Shown here piece by piece: positions 7,049 through 14,391 of a stretch of DNA of 16,567 nt (positions are counted from its first letter, which is position 1; the number at the start of each line of letters is the position of its first letter). Under the pieces are notes generated by a model. The model saw only the letters and a program-made list of their open reading frames with translations. It was not told the DNA's origin and searched no databases. A program made the translations under genes and the position numbers. Source of the stretch: JADGOV01 sp040002735 (lineage in GTDB: Bacteria; Actinomycetota; Actinomycetes; JADGOV01); the NCBI GenBank assembly GCA_040002735.1, contig JBDUDX010000234.1, positions 1 to 16,567 of the forward strand, written 5' to 3'.

Positions 7049-8007
7049 CCGCCGGTACGGTGGCCGCCGCCCCGACGTTCGATTGTCGGATTGCCTTCGT
7101 CGAGGAGTTGCGGGCGCTGGCTCGGGACGACGAGCGGATCGTGGCCGTGTGCAACGACTCCGTCGGCTCCAGCAACCTCGGCGGGTTCGCCACCGAGTTC
7201 CCGGACCGGCTGATCAACGTGGGCATCGCCGAGCAGAACATGGTGGGGGTGGCCGCCGGGCTCGCCGGTGGCGGCTATGTCCCCTTCGTCTGCGCGGCGG
7301 CGCCCTTCTTGACCGGCCGGGCGCTGGAGCAGGTCAAGGCCGACCTCGCGTACAGCAATGCCCACGTCGTGCTCTGCGGGATGAGCCCCGGCATGGCCTA
7401 CGGCGAGCTGGGCCCCACCCACCATTCGATCGAAGACCTGGCCTGGATGCGCGCGCTCGCCAACCTCTGGGTGATCGTTCCGGCGGACCCGGCGCAAACC
7501 CGTCGTGCGGTGCGCTGGGCCGCGGGGGATGTCGGCCCGGTGTACCTGCGGGTGGGCCGGTTCAAGGTACCGGCGGTGACGCCGGACGGAACCCCGTTCG
7601 ACGTGGGCCGTGCGTCCCGGCTCCTCGACGGCACGGACGTCACCGTCATCGCCATCGGCACGATGGTGAGCCGGGCGCTCGATGCTGCCGCGCTGCTGCG
7701 GGCCGAAGGGGTGAGCGTTCGGGTTCTGAACATGGCGACGGTGCAGCCGCTCGATACCGCCGCCGTGCTGGCGGCAGCCCAGCAGACCCGCGGCATCGTC
7801 ACCGTGGAGGAGGCGACGGTGCGCGGCGGCCTCGGCGCCGCGGTGGCCGAGTACGTGGTTCAGTTCCATCCCGTGCCGATGCGACTGCTCGGTGTGCCGG
7901 GCGTGTTCGCGCCGACCGGCAGTACCGAGTTCCTGCTGGAGTACTTCGGGCTGACCGTGGAGGGCATCGCGACCGCCGTGCGGGAGTTGGCCGCCGAACG
8001 TGACTGA
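7045..8007 (+). CDS. Transketolase-like protein, C-terminal (pyrimidine-binding) subunit
   Basis: This 320-residue partner completes the split transketolase; the two halves total 613 residues. It carries the transketolase Pyr domain (about 10-180), with RLINVGIAEQNMVGVAAGLA containing E63, the glutamate expected to activate the TPP aminopyrimidine, and GPTHHSIEDLAWMRALANL. The transketolase C-terminal domain (about 190-315) includes VTVIAIGTMVSRALDAAALL, VRVLNMATVQPLD, VEEATVRGGLG and FAPTGS. ATG 7045 overlaps the upstream stop by 4 nt (ATGA), giving translational coupling and suggesting 1:1 subunits. The 3' end overlaps the FGGY kinase start by 8 nt. DXP synthase is excluded because that enzyme is a single longer chain with a different N-terminal half. 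Confidence 0.9.
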   Translation: MTAGTVAAAPTFDCRIAFVEELRALARDDERIVAVCNDSVGSSNLGGFATEFPDRLINVGIAEQNMVGVAAGLAGGGYVPFVCAAAPFLTGRALEQVKADLAYSNAHVVLCGMSPGMAYGELGPTHHSIEDLAWMRALANLWVIVPADPAQTRRAVRWAAGDVGPVYLRVGRFKVPAVTPDGTPFDVGRASRLLDGTDVTVIAIGTMVSRALDAAALLRAEGVSVRVLNMATVQPLDTAAVLAAAQQTRGIVTVEEATVRGGLGAAVAEYVVQFHPVPMRLLGVPGVFAPTGSTEFLLEYFGLTVEGIATAVRELAAERD

Positions 8008-9475
8008 GCCTCGAGTCCTGGCGATTGACCAGGGCACCAGCTCCACCAAGTGCCTGTTGATCGGGCCGCAGGGCCGGGTACTGGCGAGGGGCAGCGCCCC
8101 GGTCGGGATCGGCTATCCCGAGCCGGGATGGGTGGAGCAGTCGCCCCAGGACATCTGGGCGAGCGTCGGCGTGGCAGTGGCCCAGTGCCTGCAGGGCCGC
8201 GACGCGAGCAGGGTTGCGGCCCTCGGCCTGAGTACCCAGCGGGAGTCGGTCCTGCTCTGGGAGCGAGCGACGAGCCGGCCGGTCAGCCCGGTGCTCGGCT
8301 GGCAGGACCGGCGTACCGTGGATACCTGCCGGCAACTCCGCGGCGAGTTGGGCGAGTTGGTGCGGCAACGTACCGGCCTGCCGCTCGACCCGATGTTCAG
8401 TGCGCCCAAGGCGCGTTGGCTGCTGGACCGGTTCGACCCCACCCGGGTGCGCTCCGCCCGCGGTGAGCTCTGTCTCGGCACCGTGGACTCCTGGTTGACC
8501 TACCAGCTCCTCGGTCGACACGAGATCGAGGTGGGGAACGCCTCACGCACCCAGCTGCTCGACCTGCGTACCGGCGCGTGGAGCGAGGAGTTACTGGCAG
8601 CATTCGGCGTTCCGTGGGAGGTCCTTCCCGAGGTCGTTCCCTCGGCGGGGATGCGCGGTCCGGTGACCGGTCCGGGCCCCCTGGCGGGGGTGCCGCTGAC
8701 CTCGGTGCTCGCCGACTCGCACGCGGCGCTGTTCGCCCACGGGGTCCGCCGTCCCGGGCCGGTGAAGGCCACGTACGGTACCGGCTCGTCGGTGATGGGT
8801 CTGCTCGACCCCGAGCGCCTGCCAGCACTCCAAGGCACCGACGCGCTCTGCGTGACCATCGCCTGGCACGCGGGGCAGCTCGCCTACGCCGTGGAGGGGA
8901 ACATCCTGGCCAGCGGGGCGACCCTGGTGTGGCTGGCGGAGTTATTGAGGGTCTCGGTCAGGGACGTGCTGGAGATGGCAGCGGGGAGCGGCAGCGCCGG
9001 CGTACAGCTCGTGCCGGCGTTTCGCGGGCTCGGCGCACCATGGTGGGACGATGCCGCCTCGGGAACTCTCACCGGCCTGACGTTGGGGACGGGCCCGGAG
9101 CATCTGGCCAGAGCGGCCGTAGAGTCTGTCGCCCTGCAGGTGAGCGATGTGGTGGGCGCTATCGCCGGTGCCGTCGCGCCGGTCGATCGGTTGCTCGCCG
9201 ACGGCGGGCTGAGTACCAGCGACCTGCTCATGCAACTCCAAGCAGATGTGACCGGGGTGCCGGTGGAGCGCGCCCGGGAAGGGGACCTTTCCGCCCTGGG
9301 AACGGCCCACCTCGCGGGTCTCGAGGTCGGCGTATGGACCGAGCAGGAGCTGGCGACCCCGGCGCACGACCGGGACGTGTTCACTCCGGCTCGGCAGGGG
9401 GCGGGCGCCTCGGCGGATCTCGCGTCGGCGTGGCGTACTGCCTTGGGCCGGGCACGATACCGTGCGCCGTCCTGA
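8000..9475 (+). CDS. FGGY-family carbohydrate kinase, glycerol-kinase-like; probable ketose kinase
   Basis: This 491-residue cytosolic ATP-dependent sugar kinase shows FGGY N-domain motifs: IDQGTSSTK (9-17), STQRES (78-83), WQDRRT (101-106), GTVDSWLTYQL (160-170) and NASRTQLLDL. The candidate catalytic base is D239 in LADSHAALFAHG. The C-domain has KATYGTGSS (256-264), EGNILASGATLVWL and LADGGLSTSDLLMQLQAD (399-416). The backbone most resembles glycerol kinase, but two residues that contact glycerol in E. coli GlpK differ: the tyrosine of DPYFS is M132 here, and the DQ pair after the catalytic base is DS (239-240). Another polyol or ketose is therefore likely. Apulose, erythrulose or a ketopentose would suit the neighbouring transketolase. 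GTG 8000 overlaps the transketolase C-subunit stop; the next gene follows after 15 nt. Confidence 0.9.
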   Translation: MTEPRVLAIDQGTSSTKCLLIGPQGRVLARGSAPVGIGYPEPGWVEQSPQDIWASVGVAVAQCLQGRDASRVAALGLSTQRESVLLWERATSRPVSPVLGWQDRRTVDTCRQLRGELGELVRQRTGLPLDPMFSAPKARWLLDRFDPTRVRSARGELCLGTVDSWLTYQLLGRHEIEVGNASRTQLLDLRTGAWSEELLAAFGVPWEVLPEVVPSAGMRGPVTGPGPLAGVPLTSVLADSHAALFAHGVRRPGPVKATYGTGSSVMGLLDPERLPALQGTDALCVTIAWHAGQLAYAVEGNILASGATLVWLAELLRVSVRDVLEMAAGSGSAGVQLVPAFRGLGAPWWDDAASGTLTGLTLGTGPEHLARAAVESVALQVSDVVGAIAGAVAPVDRLLADGGLSTSDLLMQLQADVTGVPVERAREGDLSALGTAHLAGLEVGVWTEQELATPAHDRDVFTPARQGAGASADLASAWRTALGRARYRAPS

Positions 9476-9490
9476 CGGCATTGACGGCAG

Positions 9491-10432
9491 ATGGGCACGC
9501 GGATGACAGGGCGAGTATTGGTGATCGGGTCGGTGAATGCCGATCTGCTGCTTCATGTCCAGCGGCACCCGCGCCCGGGGGAGACCCTGCTGGCGTCGAG
9601 TTCCACCGTTGCGCCGGGCGGAAAGGGCGCCAACCAGGCGGTCGCCGCGGCCCGACTGGGAGCGCCCACCGGCTTCGTCGGTGCCGTGGGCGACGACGCG
9701 TACGCCGAGGTAGCCGTCAGCGGAATGACCTCGGCCGGCGTCGACCTCGACCGGTTGGTACGGGTTCCGGGTCCCACCGGAGTCGCCGTCGTGATTGTCG
9801 CGGCGGACGGCGAGAACAGCATCGTCGTCGCCTCCGGCGCCAATGCCGAGATGGATCCGGGGCGGATACGGGGTATCTCCTTTGACGACGTTGCGGTCTG
9901 TGTCCTGCAGGGTGAACTGCTGGCTTCGGTGACGATCGCCGCAGCGGACGCGGCTGCGCAGGCGGGTGCCCGGGTGTTGCTGAATCTGGCGCCGGTGATC
10001 GACCTACCGGCCGCCACGGTGACCTTGGCGAATCCCCTGGTGGTCAATGAGCACGAGGCGGCTCTTCTGCTGGGCGCGCTCGGCGTCGTCGACCCACATA
10101 TCCAACAGACATCGGACCAGGCGCAGGGCATCGACGTGGCCCGCCGATTGCGGCAGGCCGGGGTCCCTGCGGTCGTGGTCACATTGGGGGCCAGCGGCGC
10201 GGTGATGGTGGACGGCGATCACGTCACTGGCACCCACCTCCCGGCGCCGAAGGTCGCGGCCCGGGACACGACCGGGGCGGGAGACGCCTTTGTGGGAGCC
10301 TTGGCCGCTCGGTTGGCCGCCGGCGATGACCTCGCTGCGGCCGCCAGCATCGCTGTCCGGGTGGGCGCGTACGCCGTGCAAGGCGACGGAGCGCAGCCGT
10401 CCTACCCGTGGGCTTCCGACGGCCTGCCGTAG
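9491..10432 (+). CDS. PfkB-family sugar kinase, ribokinase-like
   Basis: This 313-residue ribokinase-fold kinase has both PfkB signatures. The N-terminal one is PGGKGANQAVAAARLG (42-57), preceded by the ribokinase-type VIGSVNADLL (11-20). The C-terminal one is RDTTGAGDAFVGALAARLA (258-276), in which D265 is the predicted catalytic base and GAG the anion hole. NEHE (186-189) is the NXXE Mg-phosphate motif, and VVVTLGASGAVMV (228-240) is also typical. Ribose is the default reading, but the local context (FGGY kinase, transketolase) allows another aldose or ketose. ATG 9491 and ATG 9503 (MTGRVLV) are both possible, and neither has a strong SD; the longer form is given. It lies 15 nt after the FGGY kinase gene, in the same operon. 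Confidence 0.9.
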   Translation: MGTRMTGRVLVIGSVNADLLLHVQRHPRPGETLLASSSTVAPGGKGANQAVAAARLGAPTGFVGAVGDDAYAEVAVSGMTSAGVDLDRLVRVPGPTGVAVVIVAADGENSIVVASGANAEMDPGRIRGISFDDVAVCVLQGELLASVTIAAADAAAQAGARVLLNLAPVIDLPAATVTLANPLVVNEHEAALLLGALGVVDPHIQQTSDQAQGIDVARRLRQAGVPAVVVTLGASGAVMVDGDHVTGTHLPAPKVAARDTTGAGDAFVGALAARLAAGDDLAAAASIAVRVGAYAVQGDGAQPSYPWASDGLP

Positions 10433-10462
10433 TCGGACCAACTGGCTGTCGGACCAACTGGC
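10432..10462 (+). repeat. Tandem duplication of a 15-nt unit before the mutarotase gene
   Basis: GTCGGACCAACTGGC occurs at 10432-10446 and again at 10448-10462, separated by one T. It starts at the last base of the pfkB stop codon and ends just before the SD of the next gene. It is probably a replication-slippage duplication that lengthens the intercistronic gap. Confidence 0.85.
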
Positions 10463-10479
10463 CCGATGGAGGGAGAGAA

Positions 10480-10908
10480 GTGCTCAAAGGCATCGACCCG
10501 TTGCTGACGCCTCGGCTGCTCCGGTGGCTGGCCGAGATGGGGCACGGCGACGTTCTTGCCATCGTGGACCGCAACTTTCCGGCGCACTCCTGCGGTTCCC
10601 GCGTCGTCGACCTGCCCGGCGCCGACACCACCCTGGCGGCTCGCGCCGTGCTCGGCCTGTTTCCGGTCGACACCTTCCAGGGGCCGGCGGCGATGCACAT
10701 GCTGCCGGTGGACGGTCGGTCCGCCGGACCGGCGCTTCCCGACTTCCAGACAGTTCTTGACGCTGCCGAGGGACGACCGGTGGAGGTGGGCGGGCTCGAA
10801 CGCTTCGAGTTCTATCGACGTACCCGAGAGGCCTATTGCGTCATTGCCACCACAGATCCCCGGCCGTACGCGTGCTATTTGATCATCAAGGGGGTCGTGA
10901 CGGGGTGA
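10480..10908 (+). CDS. RbsD/FucU-family sugar mutarotase, FucU-like
   Basis: This 142-residue cytosolic mutarotase interconverts sugar anomers: alpha/beta L-fucose for FucU, pyranose/furanose ribose for RbsD. GTG 10480 was chosen because an excellent SD (GGAGGGAGA, 10468-10476) precedes it and because the N-terminus VLKGIDPLLTPRLLRWLAEM lines up with E. coli FucU from residue 1. H22 in EMGHGD is the conserved catalytic histidine position; NFPAHSCGS (32-40), FEFYRRTREAY (109-119, Y112) and the C-terminal IIKGVV also follow FucU. It is closer to FucU than to RbsD by these motifs, but substrate range in this family overlaps. It sits between the ribokinase-like gene and a promoter that serves the transport genes, and is probably the last gene of the first transcription unit. 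Confidence 0.9.
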   Translation: MLKGIDPLLTPRLLRWLAEMGHGDVLAIVDRNFPAHSCGSRVVDLPGADTTLAARAVLGLFPVDTFQGPAAMHMLPVDGRSAGPALPDFQTVLDAAEGRPVEVGGLERFEFYRRTREAYCVIATTDPRPYACYLIIKGVVTG

Positions 10909-10951
10909 GGAATCGAGGGTCGTGAGGACTGACGACACAACCCCGACATGG

Positions 10952-10980
10952 TTGACACACCTGTTTGAACGGCGTACAAA
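10952..10980 (+). promoter_or_regulatory. Candidate promoter of the transport half of the cluster
   Basis: A perfect -35 TTGACA (10952-10957), a 17-bp spacer and -10 TACAAA (10975-10980) form the best sigma70-like promoter seen in the window. The predicted start near 10987 coincides with the small dyad GAAG-CAT-CTTC (10981-10991). It would drive the DUF2291 gene, ABC transporter and isomerase genes, and it rules out the longer DUF2291 reading from 10922. Confidence 0.65.
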
Positions 10981-11000
10981 GAAGCATCTTCAGTCACGGC

Positions 11001-11014
11001 CGAATGGATATTCA
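11001..11014. promoter_or_regulatory. Palindromic leader element, copy 2
   Basis: CGAATGGATATTCA matches copy 1 (6153-6166) at 11 of 14 positions and likewise ends at the base before a start codon (GTG 11015). TCAC lies 3 nt upstream in both copies. The centre (GGA) is the only SD-like sequence. It is a candidate shared operator. Confidence 0.6.
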
Positions 11015-11716
11015 GTGTCGGTGGGCAGCGCAGATGGGTCCGGTGGGCAGCACACCGTCACCGTGGCGCGCCGGCGGCTGACGGCCGGCGTACTTCTGCT
11101 GGCGGCGGCTCTGGCCGGCTGCGGCAAGGTTCCGGGCGTCTACACGGTGGAGAAGAAGTCCTCGACCCACCAGGGGACGGGCGGAGGTGCCAACGGCCGC
11201 TTCGACGCCAAGAGTTATGTCGACAAGATCTGGTCGGCCAAACTGCTTCCCACTGCGACCGCAAAGGCGGTAACTGCCAGCACGGTACTCGCCGCGGTCA
11301 GGGCGGATCCGGCCAAGGCCGGCAAGAGGTACGGACGGCAGGCCGGCACCGGAAGTCCGTACTCGTTCTTGGTCAAGGGCTCCGGGCGCGTTCAGTCGGT
11401 GACGTCGGGCTCCACCGGATCAGCCGAGTTGGACCTTGACCCGGCCGACGGCAAGGTCGACCTGAGCGTGGCCTTGGGGCCGGTCTTTCTCGGCACGGCG
11501 GTTCGGGACGCGGTCGGGTTCATCGACTTCAGCCAGTTTTCCAACCAGATCGACTACGCCGACGTCGCTACCGCGATCAACTCCAAGGTACGCAGCGACG
11601 TCGTGTCCAAGGTGACGGTGAAGAAAGGTGCCCGGGTCTCCTTCGTGGGCGCCTTCCAGCCCCTCGATCTGGCGCACGTCGTCGTCACGCCGGTGCAACT
11701 GGAGGTCGTGCCATGA
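11015..11716 (+). CDS. DUF2291-family lipoprotein linked to a sugar ABC transporter
   Basis: This predicted membrane-anchored lipoprotein (233 residues) has a lipobox LAGC (C36) after RRRLTAGVLLLAAALAGC. The mature part follows the DUF2291 pattern: FDAKSYVDKIWSAKLLPTA, a YGRQAGTGSPYSFLVKGSG block, LSVALGPVFLGTAVRDAVGF, IDFSQFSNQIDYADVATAIN, and the ending VVVTPVQLEV. The family is known to travel with RbsABC-type transporters, but its molecular role is not established; a transporter accessory or sensor on the outer face of the membrane is inference. The start is uncertain: GTG 11015 is preferred because it follows the promoter and shared leader element, GTG 11063 would give a shorter n-region beginning ARRR, and GTG 10922 lies upstream of the promoter. 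The stop overlaps the ATPase start (ATGA). Confidence 0.83.
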   Translation: MSVGSADGSGGQHTVTVARRRLTAGVLLLAAALAGCGKVPGVYTVEKKSSTHQGTGGGANGRFDAKSYVDKIWSAKLLPTATAKAVTASTVLAAVRADPAKAGKRYGRQAGTGSPYSFLVKGSGRVQSVTSGSTGSAELDLDPADGKVDLSVALGPVFLGTAVRDAVGFIDFSQFSNQIDYADVATAINSKVRSDVVSKVTVKKGARVSFVGAFQPLDLAHVVVTPVQLEVVP

Positions 11717-13263
11717 CTGGCGCGCCCCCGGTGGCGGCAGAGCCCGCGCCGGTGCTGGTGGCGGAGACCATCTCGAAGTCCTACGGCGGCATCGAGGCGC
11801 TGAAGGGGGTCACGTTCGCGGCCCGTCGGGGCAAGGTGAACGTGCTGGTAGGCGAAAACGGGGCCGGCAAGTCGACGTTGATGAAGATTCTCTCCGGCGA
11901 GGAGGCCCCTACCTCCGGTCGGATCGTGCTGGACGGGGCGGAAATCGCCTTTCGCTCGCCGGGTGAGGCTCTGCGCGCCGGCATCGGCATCATCCACCAG
12001 GAGCTGAGCCTGTTCCCGAATCTTTCCATCGCGGAGAACGTCTTCGCCGGTCGTGAACTGCGCGGGCGAGGGCGACTGGTGGATTTCGGGCAGGAGCGGA
12101 CGCAGGCTGCGAAGGCCATGGCCCGCCTCGGCCAGCAGCACCTCAACCCGGACACGCTCGTCGAGGAGTTGCCCATCGGCCAGCAGCAGCTGGTGGAGAT
12201 CGCCAGAGTCCTCGCTGAGGACGTCCGCATCCTGATCATGGACGAGCCCACCTCAGCGCTGAGCAATCACGAGGTGGACGTGCTCTTCGGCGTCATGGAG
12301 GAGTTGCGTCGCGACGAGGTCACCGTCATCTACATCTCCCACAAGCTCGACGAGTTCCGACGGATCGGGGATTACGTCACCGTGCTCCGCGACGGCTCCC
12401 TCGTCGCGGAGGCAGCGATGACCGAGACCGACACGGCGTGGATCGTGCAGCAGATGGTAGGGCGCGGCCAGGAGTCCCTTTTCAGCCGGAGCGATTCCGA
12501 GGCGGGCGACGTTCTGCTGGAGGTTGTGGACCTCAGTTCCCCCGGGGTGAGCGGACCGGTCGTTGACTCTATCTCCCTTTCCCTACGGGCCGGGGAGATC
12601 GTCGGAATCTACGGACTCATGGGCGCCGGGCGTACGGAGCTTATGGAGTGCCTGATGGCGACCCGGCCGGTCACGTCCGGGGAGATCCGCGTCAAGGGTA
12701 AACTCTGCCGTACCAATGCGGTCGCCGGCCGGCTCGACATGGGCCTGGCACTCGTACCGGAGAATCGGCAGCGCGACGGCTTGGTCCAGACGATGTCGGT
12801 CAAGGACAACGTCCTGCTCTCCAGCCTCAGCGCGCTGGTCCGCCGCATGCTGCTCCCCCGGGCCCGCGAAACGGCGACGGCCGAGAAGCAATTGGCCCGA
12901 CTGCAGGTGAAGTCGCCGGGCCTGGAGGCACCGATCACGGAGCTGAGCGGGGGCAACCAGCAGAAGGTCGTCCTCGCCCGGGCGCTGCTGACCGAGCCGA
13001 CCGTCCTGTTACTCGATGAGCCTACCCGCGGCGTCGATGTGGGAGCCAAGGCGGAGATCGCACGCATCATGACCGAGCTGGCGCGCAGCGGGCTCGGCGT
13101 GCTGTTCATCTCCTCCGAGCTGTCCGAGGTGCTCGCCCTCGCCGACCGGATCCTCGTGATGGCGCGAGGACGGATCACCGCCGAGTTCGAGGCCGGCCAC
13201 GTCACCGAGCGAGACCTCGTGGCCGCCTCAGCCTCCGAGACCGTGTTGAAGGTGGAAGTGTGA
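11713..13263 (+). CDS. Sugar ABC transporter ATP-binding protein, RbsA-like double ATPase
   Basis: This 516-residue cytoplasmic energising subunit has two fused ATPase domains, as in RbsA, AraG and MglA. Domain 1 has Walker A GENGAGKST (47-55), a Q-loop at HQELSLFPNL, a degenerate signature LPIGQQQLVEIAR and Walker B LIMDEPTSAL with D177/E178. Domain 2 has a degenerate Walker A GLMGAGRTEL (301-310, no lysine), an intact signature LSGGNQQKVVLARAL and Walker B LLLDEPTRGVD with D435/E436. This asymmetry, with the first nucleotide site canonical in Walker A and the second degenerate, is normal for the family. Length is as expected (about 500). ATG 11713 overlaps the upstream stop and its own stop overlaps the permease GTG (GTGA), so the three proteins are translationally coupled. 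Confidence 0.95.
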   Translation: MTGAPPVAAEPAPVLVAETISKSYGGIEALKGVTFAARRGKVNVLVGENGAGKSTLMKILSGEEAPTSGRIVLDGAEIAFRSPGEALRAGIGIIHQELSLFPNLSIAENVFAGRELRGRGRLVDFGQERTQAAKAMARLGQQHLNPDTLVEELPIGQQQLVEIARVLAEDVRILIMDEPTSALSNHEVDVLFGVMEELRRDEVTVIYISHKLDEFRRIGDYVTVLRDGSLVAEAAMTETDTAWIVQQMVGRGQESLFSRSDSEAGDVLLEVVDLSSPGVSGPVVDSISLSLRAGEIVGIYGLMGAGRTELMECLMATRPVTSGEIRVKGKLCRTNAVAGRLDMGLALVPENRQRDGLVQTMSVKDNVLLSSLSALVRRMLLPRARETATAEKQLARLQVKSPGLEAPITELSGGNQQKVVLARALLTEPTVLLLDEPTRGVDVGAKAEIARIMTELARSGLGVLFISSELSEVLALADRILVMARGRITAEFEAGHVTERDLVAASASETVLKVEV

Positions 13264-14327
13264 GCGTCACAACCGACAAGAGCGTCGCTCAACCGGCCGC
13301 ACCGGCAGAGAAGACGCCGAAGTGGTCCTCGCGGGTGCTATTGCTCCTGCTCAAAGGACGCACGCTCATTGTGCTCGTGTTGCTCGTCATCGTTTTCCGG
13401 GCCATCACGGCGAACTACCTCAGCCAGAGCAACCTGATTCTCATGACGAAACACGTCTCGATCAATGCCATTCTGGCGATCGGGGTCACGTTCGTCATCC
13501 TGACCGGGGGGATCGACCTGTCGGTCGGATCCATCGCGGGCCTCGCCGGCATGATTTCCGGCGGCCTGCTCTACTCCGGCCTGCACATCTTCGGTGTCAC
13601 GATCTTCTTCTCCGCCGCTGTCGTAATCCTGATCGGTATTGCGGTCGGCGCCGGCGTGGGGGCGATCAACGGGCTCCTCATCACCCGACTAGGGGTCGCG
13701 CCCTTTATTGCCACGCTGGGGATGCTGTACGTCGCTCGGGGACTCGCGGACCTGCGTAGCAACGGCGGAACCTTCCCGGACTTGTCCGGCACCGCCGCTC
13801 GCGGAAACACCGGCTTCGGGATCATCGGCGTCAACAGCTGGCTGGGAGTTCCGGTTGCGGTCTGGCTGATGATCGTGGTCGCGCTGGTCGCAGCGGTCAC
13901 CACCACCCGTACGCCCTTCGGCCGGCGGGTTTATGCCCTCGGCGGCAACGAGCGAGCAGCGATCCTCTCCGGCATCCGGGCGACGCGAATCAAGATTTCG
14001 GTCTACGTCATCTCGGGAGCCTGCGCGGCGCTCGCCGGGTTGCTGCTCACCTCCGAACTCGGCGCCGCCTATCCCGATACTGCCACCACGTTCGAACTGA
14101 ACGCGATCGCGGCGGCTGTCCTCGGTGGTACGTCGTTGTTCGGTGGTCGCGGCACAATACTCGGCACCATTCTCGGCGCATTCGTCATCGGTTTCCTCAG
14201 CGACGGCCTGGTCCTCGTCGGCGTCTCTTCGTTCTGGCAACTCGTCGTCAAGGGCTGCGTCATCGTCTTCGCTGTCGTGATGGAGCAAGCGCAACAGCGG
14301 GTGCAAGCCCGCGTGGCGGCGCGATGA
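13260..14327 (+). CDS. Sugar ABC transporter permease, RbsC-like
   Basis: This 355-residue integral membrane permease of the BPD_transp_2 family presumably forms a homodimeric channel with the double ATPase. A short cytoplasmic N-terminus (1-25) precedes about 8-10 hydrophobic helices. The family signature VILTGGIDLSVGSIAGLAG and the cytoplasmic coupling motif GRRVYALGGNERAAILSGI are present, as are GAINGLLITRLGVAPFIATL and LGGTSLFGGRGTILGTILGA. GTG 13260 overlaps the ATPase stop by 4 nt. The length is a little longer than E. coli RbsC (about 320), mainly from the N-terminal extension. It imports the sugar delivered by the binding lipoprotein encoded 64 nt downstream. Confidence 0.95.
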   Translation: MSVTTDKSVAQPAAPAEKTPKWSSRVLLLLLKGRTLIVLVLLVIVFRAITANYLSQSNLILMTKHVSINAILAIGVTFVILTGGIDLSVGSIAGLAGMISGGLLYSGLHIFGVTIFFSAAVVILIGIAVGAGVGAINGLLITRLGVAPFIATLGMLYVARGLADLRSNGGTFPDLSGTAARGNTGFGIIGVNSWLGVPVAVWLMIVVALVAAVTTTRTPFGRRVYALGGNERAAILSGIRATRIKISVYVISGACAALAGLLLTSELGAAYPDTATTFELNAIAAAVLGGTSLFGGRGTILGTILGAFVIGFLSDGLVLVGVSSFWQLVVKGCVIVFAVVMEQAQQRVQARVAAR

Positions 14328-14343
14328 CACCTGACCAGCCCAC

Positions 14344-14372
14344 GCCATTCCCGCCCAAGCCATTCCCGCCCA
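14344..14372 (+). repeat. Tandem 14-nt repeat between permease and binding-protein genes
   Basis: GCCATTCCCGCCCA occurs at 14344-14357 and 14359-14372 (15-bp period). It fills most of the 64-nt gap before the binding-protein gene, whose SD (AAAGG, 14380-14384) comes after it. It is C-rich and G-poor on the plus strand, so it would stay largely unstructured in the RNA. No function is evident. Confidence 0.85.
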
Positions 14373-14391
14373 TCGTCAGAAAGGCAGTTTC

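Noticed and set aside
5058..9475. AI-2 (lsr) system, suggested by a SorC-type regulator and an FGGY kinase
   Set aside because: No LsrF or LsrG is present, the kinase is glycerol-kinase-like, and transketolases are not part of lsr operons.
10922..11014. DUF2291 start at GTG 10922
   Set aside because: A TTGACA-17-TACAAA promoter lies inside this stretch, and the extra segment would put an implausibly long region before the lipoprotein signal.
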